From the NCBI GenBank assembly GCA_011009095.1, contig VTPC01000512.1, forward strand, positions 17,636 through 81,635: a stretch of DNA of 64,000 nt, in the 5' to 3' direction. Positions 23,060 to 34,620 of this stretch are shown here, in pieces. The DNA is from Ignelater luminosus (lineage: Eukaryota > Arthropoda > Insecta > Coleoptera > Elateridae). Position 1 is the stretch's first letter. Each line of letters opens with the position of its first letter. The notes under the pieces were generated by a model. It ran no database searches. It saw only the letters and a program-made list of their open reading frames with translations, and was not told the DNA's origin. The position numbers and the translations under genes were made by a program.

Positions 23060-24780
23060 TAGTTATTTATGCAACAAGTGAGTAAAGTGTATCTTTTTTT
23101 CACGGGAAGGAAAGTTTGCCGCACGAGCTGAAGGCGAGTGCGCAAATCCGCCGAGTGAAAAAAAGTAACTTGACTCACGAATTGCATACAAAACTTTTTT
23201 CACGTTCGAAATAAAAATCAAGAACTACCAACTTCAATAACAGCTTTTTATTTGAAGACATTGATATTAAATGTACAATTAACCGGATTAACAATTTGAA
23301 GTTTAGAATCTGAAACAGGATTTACATCTACTGAAACTCCATTAGTGTTACAAGAATTGATATTTATAGACTTCTCAACCACTGAAAGAACATTATCGTT
23401 GATATTAGTCGCACTGAAGCTTGCTGGATTGGAAGTATTTCGGGAACTTTGTCCTCCTGTGAAGATTTTATTCGCGCAGTCCATTTTATTTTGAATAGAC
23501 TCATCAACATATCCTTCCGCAACAGCATTTGATTTCCAACCGCCGTCGTTTTTCAGCTGAATTAGGTCTCCTCGAGAATCTACTAGTAAAGACGCGGAAG
23601 ATCGTCTAAATGCATGTCCAGTATAATGGTCAGGATTTGGTAAACTGAGGTATTTAGCAACAATCGACGGAATTTTAGAAAAAGTATTTATACTTACAAC
23701 TTGGATTTTGCAATTACCGTTTCGAAATTGTAAGAAAAAGTGATTACTTTTTACGTTCTTTGGTCACTGGGCTTTATAATTTCCGGTAAATTTCGATTAA
23801 ATTTAGGTTTTTCTGAGTTGTTTCGGCAATTACGGTAAATCGTCGTTGAATATGTGTTTTTGAATCCGGAATAGTAATGATCAATACAGTTCCGGTGTCA
23901 TTAATATCTTCCAAAGTCATTTTGTACAGTGCTTCACGACGAATAGCTCTCGCGATTCCAAATATCGAAGCGACCTACAAACGACAATACATCATTATAC
24001 GTATAACAGAAAAATTTGCATTACCTTGTGCATTAGAAAATGTTTATTGGGAGCATCTTCGAGAAATTCGTACACTTCTTTCCGGGAAAATGTTTTTGAC
24101 TTTCTGGGTTTATAACCAACCGACTTGTTTTTTAAATAAGCGATTAGTTTTGAGTATTTACTTATATCCACATTGTTATTTATTAATAGTGTAGACTTTA
24201 GTTTAGAGTAAGTCGACCAAAGTGTTGGCGACTTCCACTGTGTTGACTTTTCTTCAAAGTAGGCTAATAAAACTCATTCAGTAAAACTACAGACTTGTTT
24301 TTCAGCTCTCCATTTCATAAATAAGTCGTATTCTTTTAAATATTGGCCCTTGGATTTTTCCGGTAATAGATTCGATGTGGCCGTACTTGCCGCCTTGACA
24401 ATTTCTTCAGGGGTGCACGAGAAACTTTCATCGCTGTCCGATTCCATTGTGCGAGCATACAAATTACCACAAAACACCGAGAAAGAAAAAACTAATACAA
24501 ACACTCAAATAAGAACTAACTTGATGCGTCACATCGATGCGTTCTAATTTCTGACAAATGCCAGTGTGTATCATAACAACGGCAGCCTTCTATGTTTTGT
24601 GTTTAAATATTTTGCGTTAAAAAATGACACGTTACGATACTTTTTTTCACTCAAATGCGTGAAAAAATGAACCGTTATGGCACTTTTTTTAACGCTTCTA
24701 TCGTGAAAAAACAAACGCATCCTTTATAAACGAAAATTAATGAAAAATGTTGCACCTTTTTTAACGAACGTGAAAAAATA
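23060..24780 (-). mobile_element. Crypton-type insertion
   Basis: The bounds come from comparing copy 1 of the outer element with copy 2. Sequence near CAATTGCGAAAT (about 23050) and GAGTAAATTCTCTAAAAC (about 24800) is contiguous in copy 2 but separated here by about 1.72 kb, with bounds good to about 15 bp. Both margins of the insert have repeated short motifs of the type CTTTTTTTCACG and CGTGAAAAAAA (23085-23165 and 24640-24780). No terminal inverted repeats like those of a DDE transposon are seen, as expected of Cryptons. Confidence 0.8.
23248..24447 (-). pseudogene. Degenerate Crypton tyrosine recombinase
   Basis: The gene for a tyrosine recombinase that would cut and rejoin DNA during Crypton transposition. 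From ATG 24447 the product begins MESDSDES and has the N-terminal region TSNLLPEKSKGQYLKEYDLF. A 50-bp GT-AG intron (23975-24024) interrupts it. Catalytic signatures follow: the first arginine region GIARAIRREAL (about 23950), the HxxR box GHAFRRSSASLL (about 23610), and the tyrosine in AEGYVDES (about 23505). The second histidine position usually seen before GGW is aspartate here (NDGGW). TGA at 24276-24274 and another TGA with a frameshift near 23780-23800 disable it. The tail to 23248 is serine- and asparagine-rich and continues past the catalytic tyrosine. Confidence 0.88.
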
Positions 24781-25049
24781 TTTTTTTTTTGTGTTTCCGA
24801 GTAAATTCTCTAAAACACCCTTTTTGCTGTTCTTTTCTATCATTGCTCGTTCCTGAGATATTTCACTTTAAAAAAAATAAGATAATTTCGTTTTTAGCAA
24901 ATATCTAGTAAGCCGTGAACTTTTTTGAAAAAACAAAAGCATAAGTAAACTGATCTTTAAAATGGCCAAATCTTTTCTAATTTAACCGACTTCGTATCAC
25001 TTACAATTTTCGAGATCCCAATAGTGAGCATCGAAATTTGGACACACTG

Positions 25050-28000
25050 TATGTCTTATTGGTATGTATCAGATACTGTGTTTGAGTGATTACTAGTTTA
25101 AGAAATTTGTCGACGTATCTGGTAGATACTGTGTTTAGTCTTTAGAAAGGTTAATAAAATCATATTAAAACATGAGAGTCAGCTACATACTTTGATTTTT
25201 GTTATACAAAACAATTTTGTTTTGTGTTTAATTGCGTTAAATAAAATCTCAATTTCACATTTTTCTTCATTTATTCCGTATTTATCGGAATTGCAGATAC
25301 TGTGTTTTGTAACTAGTTACAGAATCTTCGCCACTTGCTACATCAAAATACAGTATGTGCCAAATCAAAGGTCGAAATTCAAAATTTATAAATTGAAAAA
25401 AAAATCATGTTTGATATCTCGAGAGTCTTGTACATGCTTCGACCCTGGGGTTATGTTATAATTTGACATGATTATGGAGGGCAAGGGATATCAGGATGGT
25501 TCATGTGGCATGCAGTAAACCTGTGTACATGGGTTCACGGTGCAGTTGACTTATACACTCAAAACAAACGACAAAGATACATATTGGCGTTAGAGTAGTT
25601 TCCAAATCTTCGATGCGCAGAAGACGAATTTTAGCCGGGCGATCCTACATGCATGATTTTTACAATTTTCTTTCTCTCTTCTTGTGCGAGATTTGGAAAC
25701 TACTCTATTAATAACATTCTAAACTGTCGATTAAAATAAACATGGCAACCATAAGCGAGCTTTATCTTGATCTAAAAAATGGCATAAGACTATCTCTATT
25801 TTTTTAATGGGCGTCTACTAAAATGTTTTAGATTTCATAGATTGTTGTTTAATATACTTATGTATAATATAGTTACAATTTAATTTGCAGTAACTTGGCA
25901 TACTTAACTTTTTGTCAAACTTTTCTATTTCTGGCAAATTCAGTTTTTTGGTAAATTCGTAGTAACATATTATATTACAAGAAAAGAAACTGTAAACAGT
26001 AAAGCTTGTCAAAAAGACTAAGTGTACCATGCTAATGCAAATTAAATTTCCGTAAAGTTTTTAGACACTAACTTTTTAAATACATAAGACATGAGCAAAA
26101 GTTGTTTGAAAAGAAAATAACTTTTCCTCAATATTTAGAAAGCAGGCCATGATATTCGAATTTTGTTTTCACATTTGAATTCAGGATAAAAAAGCAGCCA
26201 TGGAAATCGTTTTTCTCTGCCATTAGTATTATGCCAGTTACTTCATAAGGACAACCACTCTTACACCCCGTATAAAGCGGATGTTATGACCATATTGTTA
26301 TTGAAAAAAACACGATTGCCACGACCTCAATTGGAAATTTAAAAAACTAGTTTTAGGGTGATGAGACTGTTACCACAACAGTAAAACATCGTCAGAAACA
26401 ATAATAAATATCATAAATATCCAGGTTTAGAGATTCAAAACTAGCTCTGGCAACGTGTTGGTTATAGCTGATCTAGCGCCATCTCTTGATTGATGATTTT
26501 TCCCTATACATCTGTCTTGCGTTTTCAATTAAAAAAGCAACATAACGTATCATTAAAAAGTAATCTAATCTGCGTAACTTATGAAATGAAAAACTTACGT
26601 CGCCGTCGGTGATTTATTTATTTATGTATTTATCACGTTGGCATTTACATGGTTCAGAATAGTTGTATAATATAATTTGCGATAATCGGCGTACGTTTTT
26701 CGTTACTCAGACTAGAAGGAGAAAAGTTGCTCGTTTTGGAGATCAATTAATTGGTGTTTTCGTTAAAAAAAAAGCTCATGGTTTCACTGGGAATTTTCTA
26801 AAGACGAAAATATTCAAATTTGGGCAGAGACATATCCCATTTTTTATTTAGATAAGGTTTTTGCTAGGGGAAGGGAATTAAACTGCTTATTAAGGAAACC
26901 GATAACTGCTACACATTTAACGTCGAAATTAATCACGTTGTATTGCAGTTTCTTCTTCGATCGTGCTTATCTAATGACTTTTAGAAACATATGAATAACT
27001 ACATGCAACCCATATCATGGAAAAACAAAAATTTTGCACAAAAATAGGTAGATTAAAACTTCAAAATTGACAATAAATATAGGGACCGAAAACACCGGAC
27101 GGGTTCTTTTCTTCCATTCAGCCTCTTAATTCTAAAAGTATTACATACAGAGGGTATCATGACGTACTATACAAATCTGAGGAGATGCTTTCTGAGCAGA
27201 GAATTCTTTAGAAAAACTCTTTTCTTCTTCAAGATCTTCAATATGATCAAAGGTATCAGAATAAAATTTGGCACAGCTTCACAACTTTTGATGCGCTTTG
27301 TAATATCACCAAAATGTTTTGATATGTTAATTATATGGGATAAATTTAGGGGCGGAAGAGAGGATGACCTCCTTCAACCTCTTTTGGGGTACGACTTTTT
27401 AAAATTTAACTAAACAGTTGAAAAGCTGGGAACGTTCTTAACAAACTCTGTCTGTTGTGAGACTTTGATATCTCTAGCTGCTCTTGAGATAAATCAGATT
27501 CAAACATGAGATACCAAAACGCATTACCACAAGAAATACTCCTGGAATATTGGAAAGGGTTCAATTACAAAGAGAGCTGAAGTCTGCATTATGGCTCGCG
27601 GTGATTATTTTGTCCCATTCTTGTTTGTAGTTTCAAAATATATTTAAATAAAAAATTTGAAAAAAGCAATTTCTTAAAAGAACTTCAACATTCTGTATTT
27701 CGAAACCGATGAGGAATTGAACAGATGTTAATAGGAGCTGCTTTTTCTTAAAATTTGCTCAGGAATCACTTCCTGAAGTTTGTACGGTTTGTCATGATAC
27801 ATCATGTACATTAAACATTTAATCATTGTTTCCTCTTGAAACGTTGAAAGCAGGAATACTTAACTAAATGTTATCAATAACCAATAAGTTATAGAAAATC
27901 TTATTTCATTTTCTGTGGTTTTTAGAATACTTCCTTTTTATCTATAAAATTCAGGGGACTTATTCTTGACAAGCGCAATTGTAAATGCCCACGAGCATGC

Positions 28001-28194
28001 GGTAGAAATGCGAGCGGTGCGTATGCTCGACTATTCGAATTTTCAAAACGTACATTCGTTTTTATATGCGTGTACTCGAAATCGTCTGTCAAATTAGAGT
28101 GATTAAAAAGAATAATTTTCATGAATTCTATGCAGGCTCGATTAGAAAATGTGTTATGTAGTCTCAAATCAAATAGTAATTTTTAAGTGATAAA
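25050..28194. other. AT-rich intergenic DNA
   Basis: No gene is recognised. A segment near 27140-27410 has moderate base composition and an 84-codon open frame without any known domain; repeat-derived sequence seems likelier than a gene. Nothing else stands out. Confidence 0.4.
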
Positions 28195-28439
28195 TTAGTC
28201 GAGGAAATAAAGCAGAAAAAGGTTAAAGTAAAAAATCGCCAAGATGGATTTTGATGAGGTTTACGGCAATCGATTCTGTGAGTAGAAAAATGCCCCCTTT
28301 TAGTTTTTTGACGTTTTTTGTTATTGCATTTCTATAGAGGAAAATGCATCATTTTGAATGCACTTTCAGGAGCTATAATTCAGTTTGAAAAAAAATCGAC
28401 AAAATGAGCCAAAATGGACCAGATTTTCTCACTCGGGGG

Positions 28440-28785
28440 TTTCTGGGTCGCTGATCACGAAGTTCGGAAAATTTGGACTTGTTTAAACTCTAAATAGCAA
28501 GCTATTAAATAACTATTCGAGTGATGTGTCATTTTATGTGTTCTTTTGGGTGGTGATCACGAATTTCAAGTTTCAATTATCAAAAAATGTTACTTGAATT
28601 TGGAAATTCGGAAAGTTTAGACTCGTAAAAAACGAAATAGGAAGCTTTTGTATAACTATGCGAGCGACATGTCATTTTATGTGTTTTTTGGGTGCTCATC
28701 ACGAATCTGAAGTCTAAATTATTCAAAATATCACTTGAATGTGGAAATTCGGATTTAGACTCGTAAAAAGCGAAATAGGAAGCTT
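28440..28785. repeat. Tandem units of about 140 bp inside the TIR element
   Basis: Related units each carry a form of GATCACGAA, then AATTCGGAAA, GACTCGTAAAAA-CGAAATAGGAAGCTT and TGTCATTTTATGTGTT. Two units are close in sequence and a third, leftmost, is more diverged. The last unit runs straight into the ORF relic. Confidence 0.75.
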
Positions 28786-29290
28786 AGGAACCACAGTCAC
28801 AACGGCGATCGAACTTGCTCAAGATGTGAATAAGAAGGTTGTCATTGTGTCTGAAGACACTGACATCGCAGTCTTGGTGATAGCTGTAACTCCATCAAAT
28901 TTAGAATTGTACGTTTTGAAACCATCACGCTCAATGAAACAAGAAGAGTAGTGCTCCTCAAGAAGTTTTGGCCATCTGGATAAATGTGTTGCTGAAAATA
29001 TTCTATTTCTCCACGCAATCACGGGCTGTGATACCGTATCGGCAACCTACGGACAAAGAAAAACAAAATTCATCAAAACCTGTTTGAGTCAATCAGATTT
29101 AATTTTCCATGCGCAAAAGTTTTACGAAACTGGGTTGGAAGCGCACGAAGTAGAACTCAGTAAGATTATGGCTTCGGTTGATGCTTGTAATCAACTTACA
29201 AAGAGAGTCTACCTACAAGTGCAGAACTGGCTGCTAGGAGAAGAAAACAATACTATGCGTGCAATAGACTTGGGGGTGGGAATTGTCTAA
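28784..29290 (+). pseudogene. Nuclease-like ORF relic with one in-frame stop
   Basis: One frame is open from about 28784 to the stop at 29288-29290, except for TAG at 28949-28951. Before the stop it reads VVIVSEDTDIAVLVI, after it NILFLHAITGCDTVSATYGQ and KIMASVDACNQLTKRVYLQV. The pairing of an acidic EDTD strand with a GCDT motif recalls PIN/XPG-like nuclease folds and multi-copy invertebrate ORFs that I remember with the same GCDT signature. That assignment is inference. It lacks a convincing start because the upstream part is tandem repeat. It lies between the two arms of a TIR element. Confidence 0.6.
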
Positions 29291-29604
29291 AGGGTTTTTA
29301 AATCCAAAAAAGTTACTGAGCACCCAAAAAAATACATCACTTCAAATTCGTGATCAGCGACCCCAAAAACTCCCGAGTGAGAAAATCTGGCCCATTTTGG
29401 CTCATTTTGTCGATTTGTTTTTAAACTGAAAGTGCATCCAAAAAGATCCATTTTCCTCTGTAGAAATGCAATAACAAAAAACGTCAAAAAACTAAAAGAG
29501 AGCATTATTTTCTCGACAACGCACAGAATCGATTGCCGAAAACCGCATCAAAATCCATCTTGGCGATTTTTTTTCGACCTTTTCTGCTTTATTTCCTCGA
29601 CTAA

Positions 29605-30251
29605 ATGGCAGAAGAGCTTTTCCATTTACTACTAATAGTAATTGAGGAACTAAACCCCTCCCCTCCGACAGTTAGAAAAAAGAAGAAATCTTTTCCAGCA
29701 ACTGTCCAAAATGGCCTTTATTTGTATGTCTCGACTTCCAAAAGATTTGTAAAGATTTTCTGTAGAAGTATTAACACCTACATAACATCCTGCTACTGAT
29801 ATAAGAAATCTTGCAAAATGAATTCCTTTTATTGTAGTAAAAAATATATTTTTCTTGAGTTACTTCTATAAAGTACTTTTCTACTATCATCCAGTAATGT
29901 CAAACTCTATGGCATTTGTTTAAAATTCGTAATATAGCCTATTGTATCGCACTACATAAGGTAGTTTGGTAAAAATATGACATTAAATAACTATTACTGC
30001 ACTAGCGGTTTCAGAGACTTTTGAAATCTTTCTTTGAGTTCTTGAAGAAGAATAGATGATCGTTGTTTTTGAGATTCGAAATTTCTCTGGTTGGCTTTCT
30101 TTATTTGCACTGGTCATATCTGTAGCGTTAATGTTTTACAAAAAGATTCTGCCTTTTTTACAGTCTAGACGTAATTAATTGTACCTTTTCCCAACCTTTC
30201 CAGTCTTTATTTGCTTCCCCAGGTAAAAAATTTAAAATATGAAGTGACAGA
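29605..30251. other. AT-rich intergenic DNA
   Basis: No gene or clear repeat is recognised. Confidence 0.45.
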
Positions 30252-30870
30252 ACTAGGGGTGGGGACTTTTAGTATGTTTGCTTCCTAACTTCCACCAATA
30301 CATTCCTTAAGAGAAAAATATCTCTATAACCCCCTTTCGGGCATTCATTGACTTTTCTTGAGAAATCACGAAATTTATCCGAAAACTTCAAATTGCTGTA
30401 ACTTCTGACCTGTCGAAGATAAATTAGTAAACGTTACATATTCTTGAAGAAACTTCAATGCTCTACAACTTCCTGTCTGACGACTTTTCTGTAAAACATA
30501 AGGCTGAGGAGTTAGAAGGACAAGTTCGACGAAAAATGTGAGGCAAAAAAAGTTTTTCTAAAATTATCGATTTTCGCTGGCAAATATCTCGGAAACTGTA
30601 ACACATAGGAAGAAAATGAATATAAACATTCTTGTAGGAAATTTAATTATTTTTTATTTTGTAAGGAATACTTTTTACCGCACGATGCACCGTTTCCGAG
30701 ATATAAGCGAAGAACTGGAAAAAGGGACCTTTCCACCCCCACCCCCCCTGAAGCGGTTGGACTAGCGGCGGGGACTTTTAGTATGTTTGCCTCCCAATCA
30801 CCCCCAACACATTCCTCAAGAGAAAAATTCTCCCCCCTTCCATGTCCTCTACAACCCTTTCGTTGATTGG
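30252..30870. repeat. Direct repeat pair, period about 514 bp
   Basis: GGGGACTTTTAGTATGTTTG at about 30258 recurs at about 30772. Similarity continues for about 100 bp in each copy (ACATTCCT, AAGAGAAAAAT, CAACCCTTTCG-like blocks). The 400 bp between has phrases such as GCTGGCAAATATCTCGGAAAC common in insect repeats. It may be 1.2 units of a long satellite or an element with direct terminal repeats. A terminus-like GTACCGGGCGATCC lies at about 30886. Confidence 0.65.
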
Positions 30871-32117
30871 ACTATATAAGGAAAGTACCGGGCGATCCAG
30901 AAACAATCAAGTCATAACTAGTAGGCACCATATGTCAACATTATTAAGACATACAGAGCAGTTGTTACTTATGAGGTTACGTTATGTTTAACATAAAGTT
31001 TGGAAAATTACGTGTCATCATTCCTTGCTTTTTGAATCAATTTAATTTTACTTTGTGTTATAAAATGCATGCACAATTATGAATAAATGAAAGCTCAATG
31101 GTACAGACTGCATTTAAAGCAGAAATAACAACACGCTGTCATAAAATGAATGCTACCTGAATAATATTATTTCTTCCTTGTCTGTATATAATTAAAAAAA
31201 CAGTAATTATTATAAATAAGAGTTTCATTAGTAGTAATAATGTTTTTATCTTATTTATTGCTACTAGAATTTAATGAAATTACACTGCATAAATGCACTT
31301 TATATAGTAAGTATGTACTATTCATGATTATTACTGCCATGGAAAGAAAGTTTTGCTTCTAAGAAATTGCAGAGTGATAATAGATTTACTGTGGGTTGTT
31401 CTTATTGTTGTAAAGTATAGAGGCCAAGTAACTATAATGGCTTGTTATGTCTTTATTCGAAACATCCAAGATACCGCAAGAAAATAATGTATCTATCGCG
31501 TTATGACAACAAAAAAAAACTATAAATTCACAATTCTGCTTATAGTATGTTAATAAAATCCATTAATATCCATCGTAGATTTTCATGAAATTTCTATCTA
31601 AAGTAAAAATCACAAAAAACCATTTGTGATTTCAGTGTAGGTATGTGATCATTGTAACCTATTTACGTAAAATAATTAGACTGGAATATTTTCGACTTAG
31701 CGTGGACACTTATAGTCTTAGAATTTCTTTAATCAGTTAATTTGTCTAAGAAAATTGTGAATATTGAAATAGTAACATAGTGACTATTATATTTGTTGTA
31801 TAACCAGTCAAAAGAGTGACTTGTAAATATTAATTGCATTTCCTGTATAAATACACCAGTTGCATTAAATTGCTTTTACGCATACCTGTTATATTTTCTC
31901 TCTAATTATCACCTCTACAGTATAATAGAGTTTTTTGAATAAAATTAAGTTTCCTATTTTGTAATGTTTAACTAAATCTACCCAAAATAATTTATTTAAC
32001 ATTTTACTATTTACTTTTGCTCATAGTTATTGAACATAGAACTATCACACCTTACATGAATATATTAAAATGTCAAAAGTTCAAGTCTCATTTCTGTGTT
32101 GTTGATCAATAGGATGA
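30871..32117. other. AT-rich intergenic DNA
   Basis: No gene is recognised in this stretch. Confidence 0.45.
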
Positions 32118-32305
32118 TCACATGAGATCCTCCCATATCTTCTTAGGTATTTGGAAGTACGCAATACCGGCCGGTTGAAGAGTGCAATAGCCGTCAGTGG
32201 AGGTGAGAGTGGCCTTGCTCCTCCAGAAGTGGGTCAGATGTTGCTTTCTTCTTCTTCTGCCGCTGACCACGCGTGCACCCGTCTGACCGTGTAGTTCGAT
32301 TACGG
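32118..32305 (-). CDS. Candidate terminal exon of an unidentified gene
   Basis: On the minus strand an acceptor TTTAAATCTAG is followed by 188 nt whose single open frame ends at TGA (32120-32118). Unlike the surroundings, third positions are mostly G or C, which is strong evidence of past or present selection on codons. The encoded end includes ELHGQTGARVVSGRRRRKQ and ends IPKKIWEDLM. I recognise no domain. The frame enters in phase 1, so an upstream exon is needed; none was identified at higher coordinates. The open frame also continues upstream of the acceptor to 32441 with AT-rich codons, so the splice site is a choice. Confidence 0.4.
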
Positions 32306-33392
32306 CTAGATTTAAAATGCCTTCACGAAGTACGTACCCAAGCGAAATCGTATCCACTTCGATTAATAATTCATCAAACTTCCGCCAAAACAATTTTTGA
32401 ATACAATATGGGAAATGATGCCAAGAAAAGTGGAGAACCAATTTCTTTTTACTACTTTTGCATTTTATATAATGTAAACGTGAACGATTAGTTAAATGTT
32501 TAACGTATAATTTTTAGGAAATTTATTTTCTTAAATGTTTTGTGCGTAAGGAACTACAATTCTAAATTAAAAATAAGCAATTTAAAATAATAGTTTCGTG
32601 TTATTACAATTATTATAGCAATGAAATTTACAAAAATCTATGGAATGTTAATAATAATGAATTCGTCTCTAAATAAACATGAAAACGATCATACAGTCGG
32701 TTGAATGCTACATATGAACGTATGGATTAATTTCTATTATTATTTTCTATTTCAATATTTGAAAAACAGTGCAGATTTAACGTAAATACTGCGTTTTGCA
32801 CGTATCTTGAACTATTTTTTCCATTTTTGCACATTTTGCTAGAGTTATGCTATTCTATACAATCACAGTTTTGTAACTGTAGAGAAATCTGACATTATTA
32901 CACAATTATTTTTTTAAACGATATACTGCTTCTTGCATAAATAATGTTACAGTACATTCTTTTAATGAAAGGATTATCAAATGAGTACAATCTAATTTTG
33001 AATTACCTACGGGAAATAAGGTTAAAAGACAACTCTGCATAGTACAACATTCAAACTTTGTGTAAATAATCGTATCATAAAAGAATGTACTGCGACATTA
33101 TTTATGCAAAAATCTGTACGGTGTACTTGAGATTTAACCTATCTCATAAGCGTGAAATAGACTAAAGTATTTGTATTGAACAAAATATCTTTATTTATTC
33201 AATTCTGCCTGTTAACTTGACTCAACTGACCTAAAGAGTAAGTGCCCAATAATCCGAGAAACCTGAAAAGTCTGGAGTAGACAGAATTTAAACACAAGAG
33301 TTGAGGAAATTTCAGAGAAATTTCCCAGTAAGAAAAAGATCGGAAACAATTGGCAATTTACATTCGATACCACTTTTAGAATTAAGATATGC
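32306..33392. other. AT-rich intergenic or intronic DNA
   Basis: No gene is recognised. If the candidate exon at 32118-32305 is real this is likely its intron. Confidence 0.4.
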
Positions 33393-34620
33393 AGGGTCGC
33401 TAAAAAGTATGGAAACACGCTACCCCCGCAGAAACGGTAAGTAATACACAAATCAAATTTGGAGAACTTAAAGTAGGTACTTTTTGCCATGTTTTGCGAA
33501 GGTAATTAAAAACAAATCTTCAATTGTTTTTTAGTACGGTCGCCAAATTGAATTTATTTACATAGAACACTCTGTATATAACCTCATATTTGGATAGGGA
33601 TTTCCAAGACAAATTCAATGATATAAGGGTTGCTATACTGATCTTAAAAGGTCTTGAAGATAATCGCTATTCTTTTGTCAGGGGTTTCACTATTAAAAAG
33701 TATGGAAACACGCTGCTCCTGCAAAAACGGTAGGAGATAGATAAATTTAATTTAAACAGCTTAAAGTAGGCGTTGTTTGCCATGTTTCGCGAAGGGAATA
33801 AAAAACAAATCTTTAATTGTTTTTTCGTACGGCCGCCATCTTGAATTTCTTTAAATGGATCACCCTGTATATGACCCCATATCTCGAGAGGGATTTTAAA
33901 GGAGAATCCAACAATATAAGGGTTGTTATACTTATCTTGAAGGGTTTTGGAGATAATCGCTATTCATTTGTCAAGGATTTCACTATTCATTTTTATCAAA
34001 ATCGAGTTACCCGTGAAACAGCAGAAGCAATGGAATTAAAAAAAAAACGATGTGCGATTATTTTATAAGTAATTAAAGTAAAAGAAAACCGTAGGAATTT
34101 TGCCCTTAGCCTACTTATTTAAAATAATAGATCGATGCTAGTACAAACTAAATTTATGGTGGAATAACAAATAGTGACGAATTGATAATAACAAAAACAC
34201 AATATGATTTTATAACATGTGTTCAAAATGCGTTTCATTAACTTCTTGGAAATGAAATAATCTTTTTTGAAGTTTTCGCAAGGAATTTTGCAAATAATCG
34301 GGATGATCAGCTTGCATTACGAATCTGTCCTTAAAGTTAAGAAATCCTTGACAAACGAATAGTGATTATCTCCAAAAGCTTTCAAGATAAGTATAGCAAC
34401 CCTTATATTATTGAATTCGCCTTAGACATCCCCAACGAAATATGGGATGATATACAGGGTGATCCATTTAAAGAAATTCAAGATGGCGGCGGTACGAAAA
34501 AACAATTGAAGATTCGCAAAACATAGCAAACAATGCCTACTTTAAGATTTCTAAATTTCATTTGTCTATCTCTTACGGTTTTTGCAGGAGCAGCGTGTTT
34601 CCATACTTTTTAGCGACCCT
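33393..34620. mobile_element. Long-TIR element with a tandemly duplicated left arm
   Basis: Both ends read AGGGTCGCTAAAAAGTATGG (right end in reverse complement), followed by AAACACGCT and about 290 bp of related sequence. The left arm is present twice in tandem, at 33402-33690 and 33696-33985, period about 294 bp. The right arm, 34330-34620, is a single inverted copy. The second left copy is closer to the right arm; both contain ATCACCCTGTATAT, which itself resembles another element's terminus. No transposase is present, only short accidental frames. Confidence 0.88.

Larger units (their letters stand above)
22432..25049. mobile_element. Long-TIR element, copy 1, with nested MITE and Crypton
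   Basis: The terminal arms are about 190 bp. The left contains GAGATACGAAGTCGGTTAAA (about 22480) and TAGATATTTGCTAAAAACG (about 22567); the right has the same in reverse complement (about 24890-25010). The outer tip reads CAGTGTGTCC at the right (reverse complement, next to TA at 25050) and a decayed form at the left. Copy 2 at 57742-58642 is its reverse complement. Inside lie a 249-bp MITE (22627-22875) and an insert of about 1.7 kb with a tyrosine recombinase (about 23060-24780) that copy 2 lacks. Confidence 0.9.
28195..29604. mobile_element. Long-TIR element carrying a broken ORF
   Basis: Arms of about 280 bp begin TTAGTCGAGGAAATAAAGCAG at the left, and in reverse complement at the right. 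They share further blocks such as AATCGCCAAGATGGATTTTG and TTTTTTGACGTTTTTTGTTA, with about 10 percent or more divergence. The element is 1410 bp. No convincing target duplication is visible. The interior has a tandemly repeated AT-rich block (28440-28785) followed by a decayed reading frame (28784-29290). The superfamily is not clear from the tips. Confidence 0.85.
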
